From Dermanyssus gallinae (lineage: Eukaryota; Arthropoda; Arachnida; Mesostigmata; Dermanyssidae), in the NCBI GenBank assembly GCA_003439945.1, contig QVRM01002104.1:264501-328500 (forward strand): 64,000 bases of DNA. The letters are read 5' to 3'. The notes under the pieces were generated by a model. The model saw only the letters and a program-made list of their open reading frames with translations. It had not been told where the DNA came from and made no database searches. Shown here piece by piece: positions 1-11,093 of the stretch (position 1 is the stretch's first letter; each line of letters opens with the position of its first letter). The translations under genes and the position numbers were made by a program.

Positions 1-1249
1 CACAATCTAGATCTTGACAAACATTGATTTTGTGTTTCAGTGGATTTTGATTAAAGGAAAATTGGCATCAATCCTGCCCTGGCGTTTATAGCAACTCCAG
101 CGCCGAACGGCTCATGCAGCCGTTCACGACATCAAGAGATACGTCACATTTTGCAACTGCTCGAATAAAAGAAACAAAAACCAACTACAACCATCTACAA
201 CACCTACATTTAGTATTTATATTCGAGTATAACGGAGATCCTGGGAAATTCAAAACTGTCATTTTAAATGTGTAGACGCCACACACACTAATTGTTATGA
301 CGTTCTAGTAAGGCTTTTAGGGAAAATCATGTTAAAAATAAATACATTATTGAAAGACAGATAAACTGCGATCTTCTTTTTAGCTAGGGTGTCGTTTTGA
401 GTGTGCATGTAGTGCCTGTATAACTGACATCTTCAGGGCTACGCCTTCTTAGCGTGATAACGACCTAGATATAATATACTAACGAGATGTTAGCCTCGTC
501 GATGCATTAGGATCTTTAGGTAAATGACTTATTTATATGAATTTACTTATTGAAATATCGATGCGGCAATCGTGCAGGTTGTACGGTCAGATAGCAATAA
601 ACGTATCTGTACATTCCGCGTGAGTATACAAGACAGTAACGCTAGTCGGCGTAACACTTTTGTAGCAAAGACCTTCATGTACCAAACATGTTTCTGAAGT
701 TCTCTGTAATCGTTCTTCTGGCACTGTTATAACGAAGATGCTTTTTGTTTTCGTGGAGATGCTTGGTTACTTGTGATTACTGATTTTTAGTCTTAATACT
801 GTAATTAAATATGTCTTCTTACCGTCCTGATTAGATTAAAGCCCTGCATGTAAACGAGTGAAGCAATAGTCGTCTACGGATTTAGTTTTGCGTTAAATTC
901 TACTAAATCACATTTAAAGGTATTTAAATATTAGAAAATAATATATGGTGGAGCCTGTCCACTAGACACTCGACTCATGACTAAGTTTGCTTGTCATATT
1001 CGACAGCGTTGGGAATTCGAGAAGAACGACCACTAATCGTCTGTAGAAATCGCATAGCGGTTCTTACTCATCCGCATCCGAATCGTACGCTGGAGGACGA
1101 AGTAGCCCCCGTGGCCTAAATCGAGAAGTCCCTATCTCGCTGTAGTGAGGGCAGCAACGAAACGTATGTTTGCAGCAGGTACGACAAGATGATCCGTAAA
1201 AAAAGGATATCCGATTATTCATGAAAGGGGCTTAAAAACTACTAATTAT
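1..1249. other. AT-rich sequence, nothing recognised
   Basis: No long frame, repeat or RNA gene seen. Confidence 0.6.
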
Positions 1250-1741
1250 TTGGCAACAACTCGCTTTCTTTCCAAACAGCAACTTAACCCCTGGAGAATG
1301 CTTCCTCACGAACCGAGTGTACTACGACATTGCACAACTAGAGCTTCAAGACCCTTTTATGGAGTTTGGCCAGTAACATGTACAGAGCAAGGAAGGCTTC
1401 TTGCAGTACCCAGCAAAGGGGTCGGCGCAGCCATTAGTGCAGCTTATTGGTCAGCAAGGCGTAGGCTTATACGCAGAGCTCGACCGAGACACGATAATTT
1501 CCATGCACGCTCGAACTCACGGCCTTCTGCCGCAAGAACCATGGGTGGCTCTGACGAAATGACACCTGTTCTTTTCGGGTCAGAAGGATGCTTGTCTAGG
1601 ACGCAATCAATCGCGATTAACTTTCGGGCGCCATTATTGGTCAGTTACGAGGCGACCCGGGCTGGGTACATCGCTAGCGTGGCAAGGCCATTAAGCTCTG
1701 AAAATATGTTTGGCTTTTGTGAGTGCTTTGGACACCTATAA
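1250..1741 (+). other. 163-codon open frame, probably not a gene
   Basis: Starts with TTG, not ATG, in a GC-richer island within AT-rich DNA. The product is Ser/Arg/Ala-rich with no recognisable domain. It may be part of an old repeat. Confidence 0.2.
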
Positions 1742-2334
1742 TCGATTTGTTTTAGTAGCGCTGTGCTAGTACATTTTTAACAGTAAACTGAGCTTCCGTT
1801 AGTTTCTACGGTGGTCTGGCACGATATTTTTCTATGTATAGAACGGATCAAAGACGATGTATTTAGTCGCTGAATTACTCCGTATTCTGAAACCCTCCAC
1901 TATTTTTAACTAAGACGGCACATTCAACTAAACCAAAATCCAGGCCCTGTCGAAGAAATGTCACGCAAGATGCTTAATAACATTCCAAGTGGTGGGGAGG
2001 GGGGAGGAATACAAGCTTAGTGGGTTTATGAGTCCCGCACTGTTTCTGATAGGTTAACGACGCATACGCATTATGCATTCCCGAAGTTTCCCAAAAAAAA
2101 CTCCAGCCCCAGAAGCGACGTTTGCTAACTTCTGTCAGGTCGCTGCGTATATGTGATGGCACATGCACGTATGTTATTTGTGATTCAGGCAATAGCGTTC
2201 ACACAAGGGATGCTGCCATTCGCGCAAAAAAGTCGTGCCAGTTACTACAAGTCCATAACGTTTCCTTTCTTATAAATTCTGCCTCTGCGGCTTTTAGACA
2301 AGATTATTATTTCGTTTCATAGTAGATTGTTAGC

Positions 2335-2340
<6 letters not shown>
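1742..2340. other. No gene recognised; flank of the R2/R4-like insertion
   Basis: Short frames only. Confidence 0.5.

Positions 2341-2374
<34 letters not shown>
2341..2374. repeat. (TA)n array, 5' flank of the R2/R4-like element
   Basis: Perfect AT dinucleotide run directly abutting the element's 5' end. Confidence 0.95.
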
Positions 2375-2375
<1 letters not shown>

Positions 2376-2378
<3 letters not shown>

Positions 2379-2848
2379 CGCGCCATCGTTCGCGTACGAA
2401 ACTTTTAAAGAAATCTTACCACCACTGTGGACCAAGACAACTGGCATCACGTGACGGCAGCAACACCGCCGGAAGACTCAGCTGCCAGACTTGCGGGCGA
2501 GTATGCAAATCTGGCGCGGGCCTCGCGAGCCACATTAGATTGACTCACAATCAACGAGAAGTTCGTGCCACCTCCCAAACTCCTAACCAATCACAGACTA
2601 ATAATTTGATTTTAAGTTACTCACAAAATGACACTGCTGCTTCTAATAATAATTTTAACCCCCCTAGTACTTCACGCGTCTCCCAGCCAAATTGTAAATG
2701 TCCATCTAGTACTTGCTTAAAGGTCTTTAATTCTAAATCAGGTCTTAATTTACACCGTCGTCGTGCCCATCCGGACGAATATAATGAGAACATTTTAGCC
2801 CCCCTTCTAAGAAGGCCAGATGGAACCCACAAGACCGTGAACTTTTAG
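2376..2848 (+). pseudogene. Zinc-finger N-terminal part of the R2/R4-like ORF, ended by a frameshift
   Basis: This frame is open from within the TA array to a stop at 2848 and carries two C2H2 fingers (CQTCGRVCKSGAGLASHIRL then TH; and CPSSTC...HRRRAH). The RT frame is open from 2788, so the two overlap for about 60 nt. One single-base loss in the 2788-2848 overlap explains the break. The fingers and Myb motif bind target DNA in R2-type proteins. Confidence 0.8.
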
Positions 2849-5700
2849 CAACATTAGAAGCAGATTTTATATTAGATAATAATAACGAAACACCTAGAGA
2901 AATTGACCACCTTTTAGCTACTAATTTTAACTCACCTGGGGCGATTAGAGGCCAACGTAATTCTCAGGCGCATAAGGATCTGGTAGAGGACCTCCTTAAA
3001 AAGAGGTCTTTCCTGGATTCCAACCTTGACGGATCTGAGCTTCCTGAGCCTAGTCGGCCTCGATACTCTGAATCAGATGGCCCCTATAATCCATCCCAAA
3101 AAGATATTATTATATCTAAAATACAAGCCCTCACAAACACATTTCCCAAACGCAACATAATTTCAACAGACCTTACTCATCTGTCAAATATAATTTGCTC
3201 AGGTGAGAATCACACTATCGCCTTAAACGAATTTCTGAACAAATATTTTACACACACTGTCCGACGTCGTGCCTTTAGAGAAACACCTTCCACTGAAGCG
3301 CGAGTATCTAAAAGGCAACAGCGACGTCAAGACTACGCAACCACTCAAAAACTTTTTAGCCAAAACCGATCCAAATGCGCTCATGAGGTGCTGGACGGCA
3401 AACACACCATACACAACATGCAGGCCACCGAGGTTGTAGAACACTGGGCCAACACGATGACACAACCACCCCTTGAACCACTCCCTTGCCCCGTATACAC
3501 TCCCAACTCTGATCTCTTTGAGGTTTCCCTCCCTATCTCCCTAAAGGAAACCCACGTAGCTCTCCGCGGACCTTCAAAAGCACTAGGCTTGGACGGGATT
3601 TGTCTTTCGTCCCTCCGTAAACTCCCGTTAGAAGTAGTCTGTTGTATTCTTAACATACTATTAATTAGCGATATTGCCTCAGCCCATGAAACTGCTCGCT
3701 TAGCGTTCATCCCTAAAATTAACAATGCCACATCCCCAAGCGATTTGCGACCCCTATCTATTAGTTCATACTTACAACGAACGCTTAACAAAATTCTTTC
3801 TAGACGCCTCCAGAACTCTATTAAGCTTCTCCCAATCCAGCGAGCGTTTCTCCCCTATAATGGTACCTTCGAGAATCTTGCGGTTCTGGATGGTATCCTT
3901 AACGATGCCAAGTCTGCAGGACGTGAGCTCAGACTCGCCTCAATCGACCTCCGTAAGGCGTTCGACATGGTGAGTCATGACTCCGTCCTGTGGTCACTCC
4001 GGATTCGCGGATACCCGGAGGTATTCATTAACTATATCGAACGCTTGTACCTCTCATCTAAAACTCTCATAGAATTTGGACAAGAATGTCGCATATTTCG
4101 GCCAACTAGGGGTGTTAGACAGGGAGATCCTCTGTCCCCCCTCTTATTTAATCTAGTTCTCGGCGACATTCTTTCAAAATTAGACAAAACTAATATAGGG
4201 TACCAACTTACTGATGACTTCCGCCTTATGGGCTTAGCCTTTGCGGATGATCTCATCCTCCTAGCCTCCACGAAATCCACTCTCCAACGGCTCCTTAATA
4301 TTGCGGACCCACTTTTGAAATCCCGAGGCCTTGAAATTAATACTAATAAAAGCTTTACTATCTCCCACCTATTTAATAGGAAGGAAGGTAAAGGTTTTAT
4401 CAATACCGTACCAGAATTTAATGTTGGAGATCGGCAATTGCCAGCTAAAGGTATGAGCGATCGATGGAGATATCTTGGAGTCGACTTTGACAGCAATGGC
4501 AGAGTTGACTCCACCAGGGATATACTCCTTAATTTACTCAACAGACTCACGATAGCTCCCCTTAAACCCCACCAAAGACTCATATTTTTGAAAGACTTTC
4601 TCATTCCCCGTCTCCTATATAAACTGGTCTCCGGTCCCAGACCATCTTACGCACTCCTTAGTGACCTAGATAAAGAGATCAGAAAGGTTGTTAAGTCGAA
4701 ATGGCTTAAGCTCGAAAACTCGGTGCCGAACGCCTACCTGTACACGCACACAGCACACGGCGGTCTGGACATCCCCTGCCTCCAAACATTCATTCCCAGA
4801 CTCCGCCTCTCCCGCCTGACAGCACTACAACACTCCACGCACCTTGGGGTCCAATGGATGCTAACCACCGAGCACTTTAAAAAAGATCTTGCGAAAACAA
4901 GACTTCTTCGCGAGCGCTTGGGAACCTCCATTGAGACCGCTACACAAGAGACCGACTACTGGTCTCAACAACTACACAACACGTTCGATGGGGCACATTT
5001 TAAAAAAGCACACGAAACGCCCTTTGTACATTACTGGATTAAGGGTATGCCCTACCTATCTGGTAAGGAGTATTTAAACCTACTAAAGCTCAAGATCAAC
5101 GCATTACCAACGCGTGCCAGATTGGCCAGGGGACGCCCGGGCTACAACAAACGTTGTAGACACGGGTGTCATGCGCCTGAGACGTTGGCTCATGTCGCTC
5201 AGATGTGCGATACAACACACAAACAAACCATAAAGAGACATTACGACGTCTGTGATCGCGTGGCGCGTCTTCTCCGCGAAAGGGGTCATGAGGTGGTTCG
5301 TGAGCGAGTATTCCGTCGACCGGGCGCACCGGGTCTAAAGCCCGACCTCGTAATAACAACACCTACCGAGGTCTGGGTTTTAGATGCCGAGGTTTGCGGC
5401 CCGAACCGGGACCTGGCAAAAGCACGGCAAGACAAGATCGCCAAATATGACGTCGAGTTCCTAAGAGCGGCGCTCCCCGACCCGCAAAAACCTCGCAGAT
5501 TCGGATCCATCACTATCTCTATGAGTGGTGTATGGGACTCCGAATCTGCGAGGACGCTCTTGGGGCTCGGCGTCACGAAGAGGAATCTTATGGATCTCAC
5601 CGTTTTAACTTTGCAAGGAACCTTGAGGATATACCGCTCGCACCGGGTCCATAAGAGCGGGGGCTACCATCAAGCAAGGACACGGACAACTGACTCTTAA
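2788..5700 (+). CDS. R2/R4-like reverse transcriptase / restriction-like endonuclease (frameshift-separated from its zinc fingers)
   Basis: About 970 codons without a stop, from 2788 to TAA at 5700; the first conventional-type start (GTG) in this frame is at 3388. Order: Myb-like RW motif, a basic linker, RT fingers and palm (LRPLSISSYLQRTLNK, IDLRKAFDMVSHDS, GVRQGDPLSPLLFN, FADDLILLA), thumb, CCHC, and the PD..D endonuclease, ending in a Gly/Arg-rich tail. In this family it nicks the target and primes reverse transcription from the nick. The long intact frame with one upstream frameshift suggests a fairly recent insertion. Confidence 0.85.
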   Translation, partial: EHFSPPSKKARWNPQDRELLATLEADFILDNNNETPREIDHLLATNFNSPGAIRGQRNSQAHKDLVEDLLKKRSFLDSNLDGSELPEPSRPRYSESDGPYNPSQKDIIISKIQALTNTFPKRNIISTDLTHLSNIICSGENHTIALNEFLNKYFTHTVRRRAFRETPSTEARVSKRQQRRQDYATTQKLFSQNRSKCAHEVLDGKHTIHNMQATEVVEHWANTMTQPPLEPLPCPVYTPNSDLFEVSLPISLKETHVALRGPSKALGLDGICLSSLRKLPLEVVCCILNILLISDIASAHETARLAFIPKINNATSPSDLRPLSISSYLQRTLNKILSRRLQNSIKLLPIQRAFLPYNGTFENLAVLDGILNDAKSAGRELRLASIDLRKAFDMVSHDSVLWSLRIRGYPEVFINYIERLYLSSKTLIEFGQECRIFRPTRGVRQGDPLSPLLFNLVLGDILSKLDKTNIGYQLTDDFRLMGLAFADDLILLASTKSTLQRLLNIADPLLKSRGLEINTNKSFTISHLFNRKEGKGFINTVPEFNVGDRQLPAKGMSDRWRYLGVDFDSNGRVDSTRDILLNLLNRLTIAPLKPHQRLIFLKDFLIPRLLYKLVSGPRPSYALLSDLDKEIRKVVKSKWLKLENSVPNAYLYTHTAHGGLDIPCLQTFIPRLRLSRLTALQHSTHLGVQWMLTTEHFKKDLAKTRLLRERLGTSIETATQETDYWSQQLHNTFDGAHFKKAHETPFVHYWIKGMPYLSGKEYLNLLKLKINALPTRARLARGRPGYNKRCRHGCHAPETLAHVAQMCDTTHKQTIKRHYDVCDRVARLLRERGHEVVRERVFRRPGAPGLKPDLVITTPTEVWVLDAEVCGPNRDLAKARQDKIAKYDVEFLRAALPDPQKPRRFGSITISMSGVWDSESARTLLGLGVTKRNLMDLTVLTLQGTLRIYRSHRVHKSGGYHQARTRTTDS

Positions 5701-5799
5701 CTTCACGTGACACCTTTTTACCATCATTTTTATTAAGGCGAGCACTGCCAAGTGTGAAAACGTATTGTAAATGATTAATAAATCATCACAATATTTTCT

Positions 5800-5822
5800 A
5801 TATATATATATATATATATATT
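5800..5822. repeat. (TA)n array, 3' flank of the R2/R4-like element
   Basis: Perfect TA run beginning immediately after the element's 3' UTR (...AATATTTTC). Confidence 0.9.
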
Positions 5823-5968
5823 TATTTATTTTTTGGTGGAGGAGGGTGAATACATTTACGCACGCTTCGAGTATGGAGTATTTCCGCTCTCGAGAGCAGT
5901 GTGGGGCTCGACCCTGGCGGTTGGATGTTGGTCGGCCAAAACCACTACCCACTAAACACACCTCCCCC

Positions 5969-5970
<2 letters not shown>
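5823..5970 (-). repeat. Possible SINE-like unit between two TA arrays
   Basis: A 150-bp GC-richer segment between (TA)n arrays. On the - strand it contains GGGTCGAGCCCC, one mismatch from a Pol III B box, and ends in an A-rich AAAAAATAAATAAATA tail. No convincing A box. Low confidence. Confidence 0.25.
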
Positions 5971-6015
<45 letters not shown>

Positions 6016-6060
6016 AAATATATATACAGATATAAATAAATATATATATACATATATATA
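5971..6060. repeat. Compound (TA)n microsatellite
   Basis: Two TA runs separated by interrupted TA-rich sequence. Confidence 0.9.
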
Positions 6061-6449
6061 AACCTTGTTTACCCCCTCGCCCTCTACGCCGCTTTGCCTA
6101 CTCCTCCTCTCCCTTGTCGTCGTCTCACCCTCGCGCCTGCAGTTTTGGCGGGCTAACGGCCGCCGTCGCCAGCTGATCGACGGCGGCGTTAAGCCGCCAC
6201 GGCGGACCAGGCGCCGCTGCGCCCACAGCCATCGTGGCCGCAACCCAGCCGAAGCAAGCGCGGAAGGCGACCGTTGAACGACGTCAGTTTCCCGATGTCA
6301 GCCAAACGCAACGTTCGAATACTTTTGCCGCTTCGTCGGGTCGTCGCTTTGCTGCCAATCGTAACGTGATGGAGTAGTTTTGCCCCCCCCCCGCCCACCA
6401 ACCCGGTGCCCCGCACCATTAGGTGCTTCGAGTCGATCGCCAAAATGAG
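6061..6449 (+). other. CpG-rich stretch ending in a possible start-codon exon (ATGAG|gtgagt)
   Basis: A GC/CpG-rich block follows the TA array. At 6445 an ATG with A at -3 is followed after two bases by a consensus donor: CCAAAATGAG|GTGAGTAG. A 3-codon mini-ORF (ATGGAGTAG) lies upstream at about 6369. This looks like a 5' UTR plus minimal first coding exon. A strong acceptor in matching phase lies at 11092-11093. No product is recognised, and the link is speculative. Confidence 0.3.
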
Positions 6450-6569
6450 GTGAGTAGAAAAAACCTAGTGTGGTAGTTTCCGGAAGTGTTTGCTGTTTGT
6501 TCAACGTTCCATCTGTAGAGCGAGGCGGTTCGAGGGGTTGGCGGCCATAATCATAGTGATTGATGATGT

Positions 6570-8220
6570 TTTGTTAGGCTTAGTGGTCGTAGTAATAGTA
6601 GTAGTATTAGTAGTAGTAGTAAATACAGCAACAGCTGTGCCCGTCGCTCTCGCCGCCGCCGCTGGCACCCATATATAAATAGGCTTTTTTCCCATATGTG
6701 ATTGCTTTAGGAACCCACGTGTCTGTGTGGAATGTGGAGTGCTGTTAACCTCTGACGGCCGTTGTTTTGTAGTTGTTATCATGATTGTTCTCGTCGTTAT
6801 TGTTGTTGTCCGCATTGTTGTTGTTGTTGTTATTGTTGTTGTTGTTGTTCTCGTCAGTATTATGGTTGTTGTCGTTGTCGTTATTGTTGTTGTTGTTGCT
6901 GAATCCGCCCATGATACAAAACCTGTTCAATAATAAGTAATGACCCACGCATTGGACAACCAGTGTAATAATTAGTTAGTTAGTGAATCAATTAATCATC
7001 CATCACCGTCGACGTCGAATTGACGGATAGGTGAATCGGCGCTTGAGAACTCGTGCCCGTGCACTCCTTCTCGAGAGAGTTTACTCTCAAACAAGCGAAC
7101 ACAGCGGCAGCATCAGCCCTTCCGCAGAATGTCGGTCGATCAATTAGTTACGAACCATAACAATCAACGATCAGTAACAATCCCTATCGTCGTATCGTAT
7201 CATGATTATAATTTGTATTATCAGCAGCAGCAGCAGCAACAGCAGTAGAAATTTCATAGAGTTATTGTCACATTGTTTGCTGTTTGATTTAGTCTCCTCG
7301 TTTGCTGTTGTTTTGATTGGCATCGTCGTAGTTGTTATTATTGTTGTTGTTGTTTTGATCGTTTATTGCTGATGTCCTTGTCACGGTCGTTGTAGTAGAT
7401 AATGTTGTTGTTGTTTTGTTGTTATCGATGACGGTGGCAATAACGCTGAAGCGACAGTAGCGGGAACACTTGTGCGTCGTGTGTCACATCACATCGCGTA
7501 TTAACTAATCTAGTAGTAGTAGTAGTAGTAGTATTAATGGTACTAGATGCTTTACGCGGAACCGTTCGAAATACAACACGTTCTCGCGTTCCACTCGTAT
7601 GCTGATGCGTGGAACGAGCAATGATTGGATGGGTCGATGACGTCATGACGACGTAACGTGGCCCCGCTCCCGCCTGCTATTTTTGGTCGCCGTGATATGG
7701 TTTCGAGACGGCTTCGGACTTTCTTTGTCGTCTTTGCGAGATTATACAGTATATGTCTCACCTTCATCATCTGTCCCCATCATCACTAACAACAACACCA
7801 CCATCATCATCGCTATCATTGCCATCACTGTTGTCGTCGTCGTCGTCGTCGTCGTAGTAGTCACTGCGGGGTGATGTGGCGGGATGATGATGTTGATAGT
7901 AATGATGGTGATAGTGATGATGGTGATCTTTGCGGTTGGCCGCCAGGCCGCTAACTCCCAGCCAACCACTGGTGGCGGGACGCCGCGGAAGCTCGGCATA
8001 TTGGGCCAACAGCGGCGTGGCGGCCGCCAGTTCGGTTGCGACCGTCGTAACCGGCAACGCTGGTTCTTTAACAGACCCCGGCGGCTCTAATGAAGGCGTG
8101 ACGACGACGACGATGATGATAATAGTTCATCATTGTTATATCATCATAATTATAGTTATTGTTATTATTGTTTTGTTATTATTATTATTATTATTATTAG
8201 TGTAATCGTCATGATAATAG
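6570..8220. repeat. Simple-repeat-rich region: (GTT/GTC)n, (GTA)n, (GATGAT)n, (TTA)n
   Basis: Dominated by imperfect trinucleotide repeats (GTT at 6590-6900 and 7335-7425, GTA at 7513-7534, ATC/CGT at 7790-7870, GAT at 7880-7930, TTA at 8165-8200). They create long Val-, Asn- or Asp-rich frames on both strands that are not credible genes. A GC-rich island at 7925-8100 is open in several frames but matches nothing I know. Confidence 0.7.
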
Positions 8221-8241
8221 TTGACTGCTCGGCGACGAATC

Positions 8242-8304
8242 GGCGGGCGACCCTTTCTCAAGAAGTAGTAGTATTCGGTACTTCTTGAGAAAGGGTCGCC
8301 CGCC
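8242..8304. repeat. Perfect 26-bp inverted repeat (hairpin, 11-nt loop)
   Basis: Arms 8242-8267 and 8279-8304 are exact reverse complements (GGCGGGCGACCCTTTCTCAA...), with loop GTAGTATTCGG. The stem is GC-rich at its base, in AT-rich surroundings. No ORF or flanking terminal repeat explains it. Confidence 0.9.
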
Positions 8305-8811
8305 TATACATACGTATAAATAAAAAAGTATATAAATTGACATATGACATTCACGCGAGTATATAAATCAAAACACAGCCGAGAGTGATTAAGAGGGAAA
8401 GAGAGAGAGAGAGAGAATAAGAGAGCTATGATGGCAAACTGGAGAGGACAGAGGGATAGAAATGGTAGTGAAGAAGGGGAGTGGCATAACCATAACACCA
8501 ACACAATCCCTACCAGCTACAATTAGTGCGGTGGTTTGAATGCTGCCAGCCATCACCGCCGGGGCTCGACGAGTGTGCGATCTGGTGGAACTTGGCCGTA
8601 ACGAGTTGTGGTCTGGTTAAACTCGCTGTCCAGTTGCTGTTGCAGCTTCTTCTCCCTTTCATTACATTATCGGTCGGCTGTAAGAAGCCCGCGCATACGC
8701 GCCATCCAGCACGGGACGACTCCGACGACGAATCCTTGAACAAATGCGGAAAAAAGTAGAGAGAAAGAGTCACACGCAGAGAGACTGTGAGAGCACGAAG
8801 GAGAGAACGAA

Positions 8812-8884
8812 CGAAAGTAAATATATAAAATGTAACGAGAGTAAATATATAAAATGTAACGAAAGTAAATATATAAAATGTAAC
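8812..8884. repeat. 24-bp tandem repeat, three copies
   Basis: Unit CGAAAGTAAATATATAAAAT plus GTAA repeated three times with one base change. It produces the FYIFTFVT-type repeats seen in a - strand frame, which is not a credible gene. Confidence 0.9.
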
Positions 8885-9948
8885 GGCAACGTTAACACTG
8901 TCTGGCAAATCTGGTAAAATGTAGCGACGACTATTATTAACTACATCGGTTACATACATCAATATCCCTCGTCAGTGTAAACTAGATGCACAGACTACAC
9001 GGTTTACTTGATAATAAGAAGAAGAGTTTTTAATGAATATAACAATTACTATCTTTACTTGTTTTATTTATTTGTTTATATAACTTTGTTACTGTTAATT
9101 ATTATTATTATCATCATCATCATTACTATTATTGCTATGACCTCGTGGCGGCGCCAACTCGACTCTCTTTGTTGAAGATCTACACAGGAGATTCAATCCA
9201 CCTAGAACGGCAGGTCTTGGGTAACAAACACCAATCTTTGTGTTTGGGAAGATGAAATGGCCGTCGTCAGCCCGCTGCTACTCTATGCAACCATCAAGCT
9301 CTAACGTCAGACTCCTAGAAGCAATCACGCACTTATGCAAACGTTGTCTGGTCACGCGGTTCCCCGTGTCCATGGTTTTCACGCTAACTCTGACGAAAAA
9401 GAAGATAGGGGGGGAGGGAGACGTAGAGGGAGACACTGAATAAACCAGCCAGTTCATTAAAAGTGGTTAACGAACGATGTCGAGTATACGCCGGTCGACC
9501 GGTCGTATTTTTACGAACATCTGCCACTGAACGAGATCTGAGGTTCGGCGGGAACTTATGGGTCGTTATGGGTCCACCTGCCTGCGCGTGCGTGGGCGCA
9601 TCACGACCAACGAAGGTGCGCCTTGGTCGAGTTTTGTACTCTGCATTCGTTTGAGGGCAAGACGCGAGAAGGTGCTTCCACGAAGGTTTCGTAGCGCCTT
9701 TGTTTATTCGGCAGCAACCGATGATATAGACTGCGACGAGAACGACTGCAAAGATGGTCGTAATGGTCGACCATAAGGTTAGCAGCGTTAATGGAGCGAG
9801 AACTTATTTGCTTCGCCAGCTGTCGTGTCGTAATGGCCTGTATCAATTGTGTGAATTTTGCCACAATTGGTGTGTCGCGATACGCTGTGTTATATTATTC
9901 TTCTACTGTGGAGCTTTTACTTTATAACTGGTTACTGTATGTTCTTCA

Positions 9949-10005
<57 letters not shown>

Positions 10006-11012
10006 AACTTTTACTTTTTAACTGGTTACTGTATGTTCCACAATGTATATATATATATATATACATTTTGTGAGCATTATGACCATTCTTAACGTTTTGA
10101 CAGTGCCATTCTAGACGCTTTAGGATGCCTATGGCATGCTAACAGCAGGACAATGTCCAACCAGGTCCAACAGAGATAATTAACAACGCCGGGGCTCAAT
10201 AGACTTGCGATAGTCTCCCTGTTGTTTATGATGGCCATGAAAACATCCCCCTTTTTTTGCAATGGTGCATTAGGCTTAGACGGCGAAAAACACCGTTAAG
10301 GTGCAAAAACCTACGGTTGTATCCAATCGCGTTAAGCGAAACACTCTGGAAACCTCAACACACTTACATATGTACCAAGAGAGTAAGCAAATCGATTGGC
10401 GGCGCTGACTACCAAAAAAGAAACTAGAAAGAAATGGGCGGCTACAGCGTGTGTTAGCAATTAGACAGTAGCAATAGCGTTCCAGATACATTTAAAACAA
10501 ATGTCGGTGGCATTGCATTGTGAATTCGCGTTTTTGTTTTGTCGTTGCTATATATACTTTTTAATGCCGCGGCTACCGGTCGGTGTCTTGTTGCGCTGCA
10601 AGATTGCGTTGGTGGACCTCTCTCTCGCTTAGTAGTATATTAGGCAGGCTGGGGTCGGCTATGCATCGCGCGCTTCGCGAATAGATAGATCCATGCACGA
10701 TATCCGCAGGGGGTGTTCGTAACTGGACTGTAATACTATTTGTAAATTATTTTCATAAATATACATGCTTTTTTTTTGTGTATTTTGATATCACATATAT
10801 TACAGGTGGGTTAACATGACAACGATGGGCGAACTTGTGCACCATTTTGTTAATTGTAAAAATAGTCTTATACGACGACAACCACTACTTCTACTGTGGT
10901 ATGCTCGCTATGGTGTAAAACTGGAAACTCGCTTGCGTTGGTTCTGAGCCAACGCTGGTGCTCCTGCGCTCGCACGAGGCGTGAAGTCACTATGCAGGTC
11001 CTGAAATGTAAA

Positions 11013-11017
<5 letters not shown>
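8885..11017. other. No gene recognised; TA arrays at 9953-9999 and 10045-10063
   Basis: Short ORFs only. A local direct repeat, GGAGCTTTTACTTTATAACT and GTAGAACTTTTACTTTTTAA, flanks the TA array near 9909 and 10001: two units of about 90 bp, each ending in TA repeats, i.e. a small duplication (9900-10063). Confidence 0.5.

Positions 11018-11053
<36 letters not shown>
11018..11053. repeat. (TA)n microsatellite
   Basis: Perfect TA run. Confidence 0.95.
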
Positions 11054-11056
<3 letters not shown>

Positions 11057-11093
11057 GAAGCTTTAAATAGTACTAATTGTTTTTTTTCTCTAG

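Larger units (their letters stand above)
2376..5799 (+). mobile_element. R2/R4-superclade non-LTR retrotransposon inserted within a (TA)n microsatellite
   Basis: Domains in order: two C2H2 zinc fingers (2483-2548, 2693-2770), a Myb-like RW...ELLATLEA stretch (from about 2818), reverse transcriptase with AFADDLILLA (ADD at 4243-4254), a CCHC motif C-x3-C-x8-H-x4-C (5155-5208), and a restriction-like endonuclease KPDLVI...LDAEV (from 5338). This architecture defines the R2/R4/NeSL group. The sequence is directly bounded by (TA)n at 2341-2374 and 5800-5822. AATAAA at 5777 lies near the 3' end. Site-specific insertion into microsatellites is known in relatives such as Dong (TAA repeats); TA targeting here is inference. 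No ATG precedes the fingers, so the 5' end may be truncated. Confidence 0.85.

Noticed and set aside
1250..1741. 163-aa protein
   Set aside because: TTG start, no domain, no splice context; likely a chance frame in a GC-richer island.
6727..6948. Poly-Val and poly-Asn ORFs
   Set aside because: Pure products of a (GTT)n/(AAC)n repeat read on both strands.
7767..8057. Asp/His-rich - strand ORF
   Set aside because: Trinucleotide repeats plus a short GC island; no splice-supported structure or known motif.
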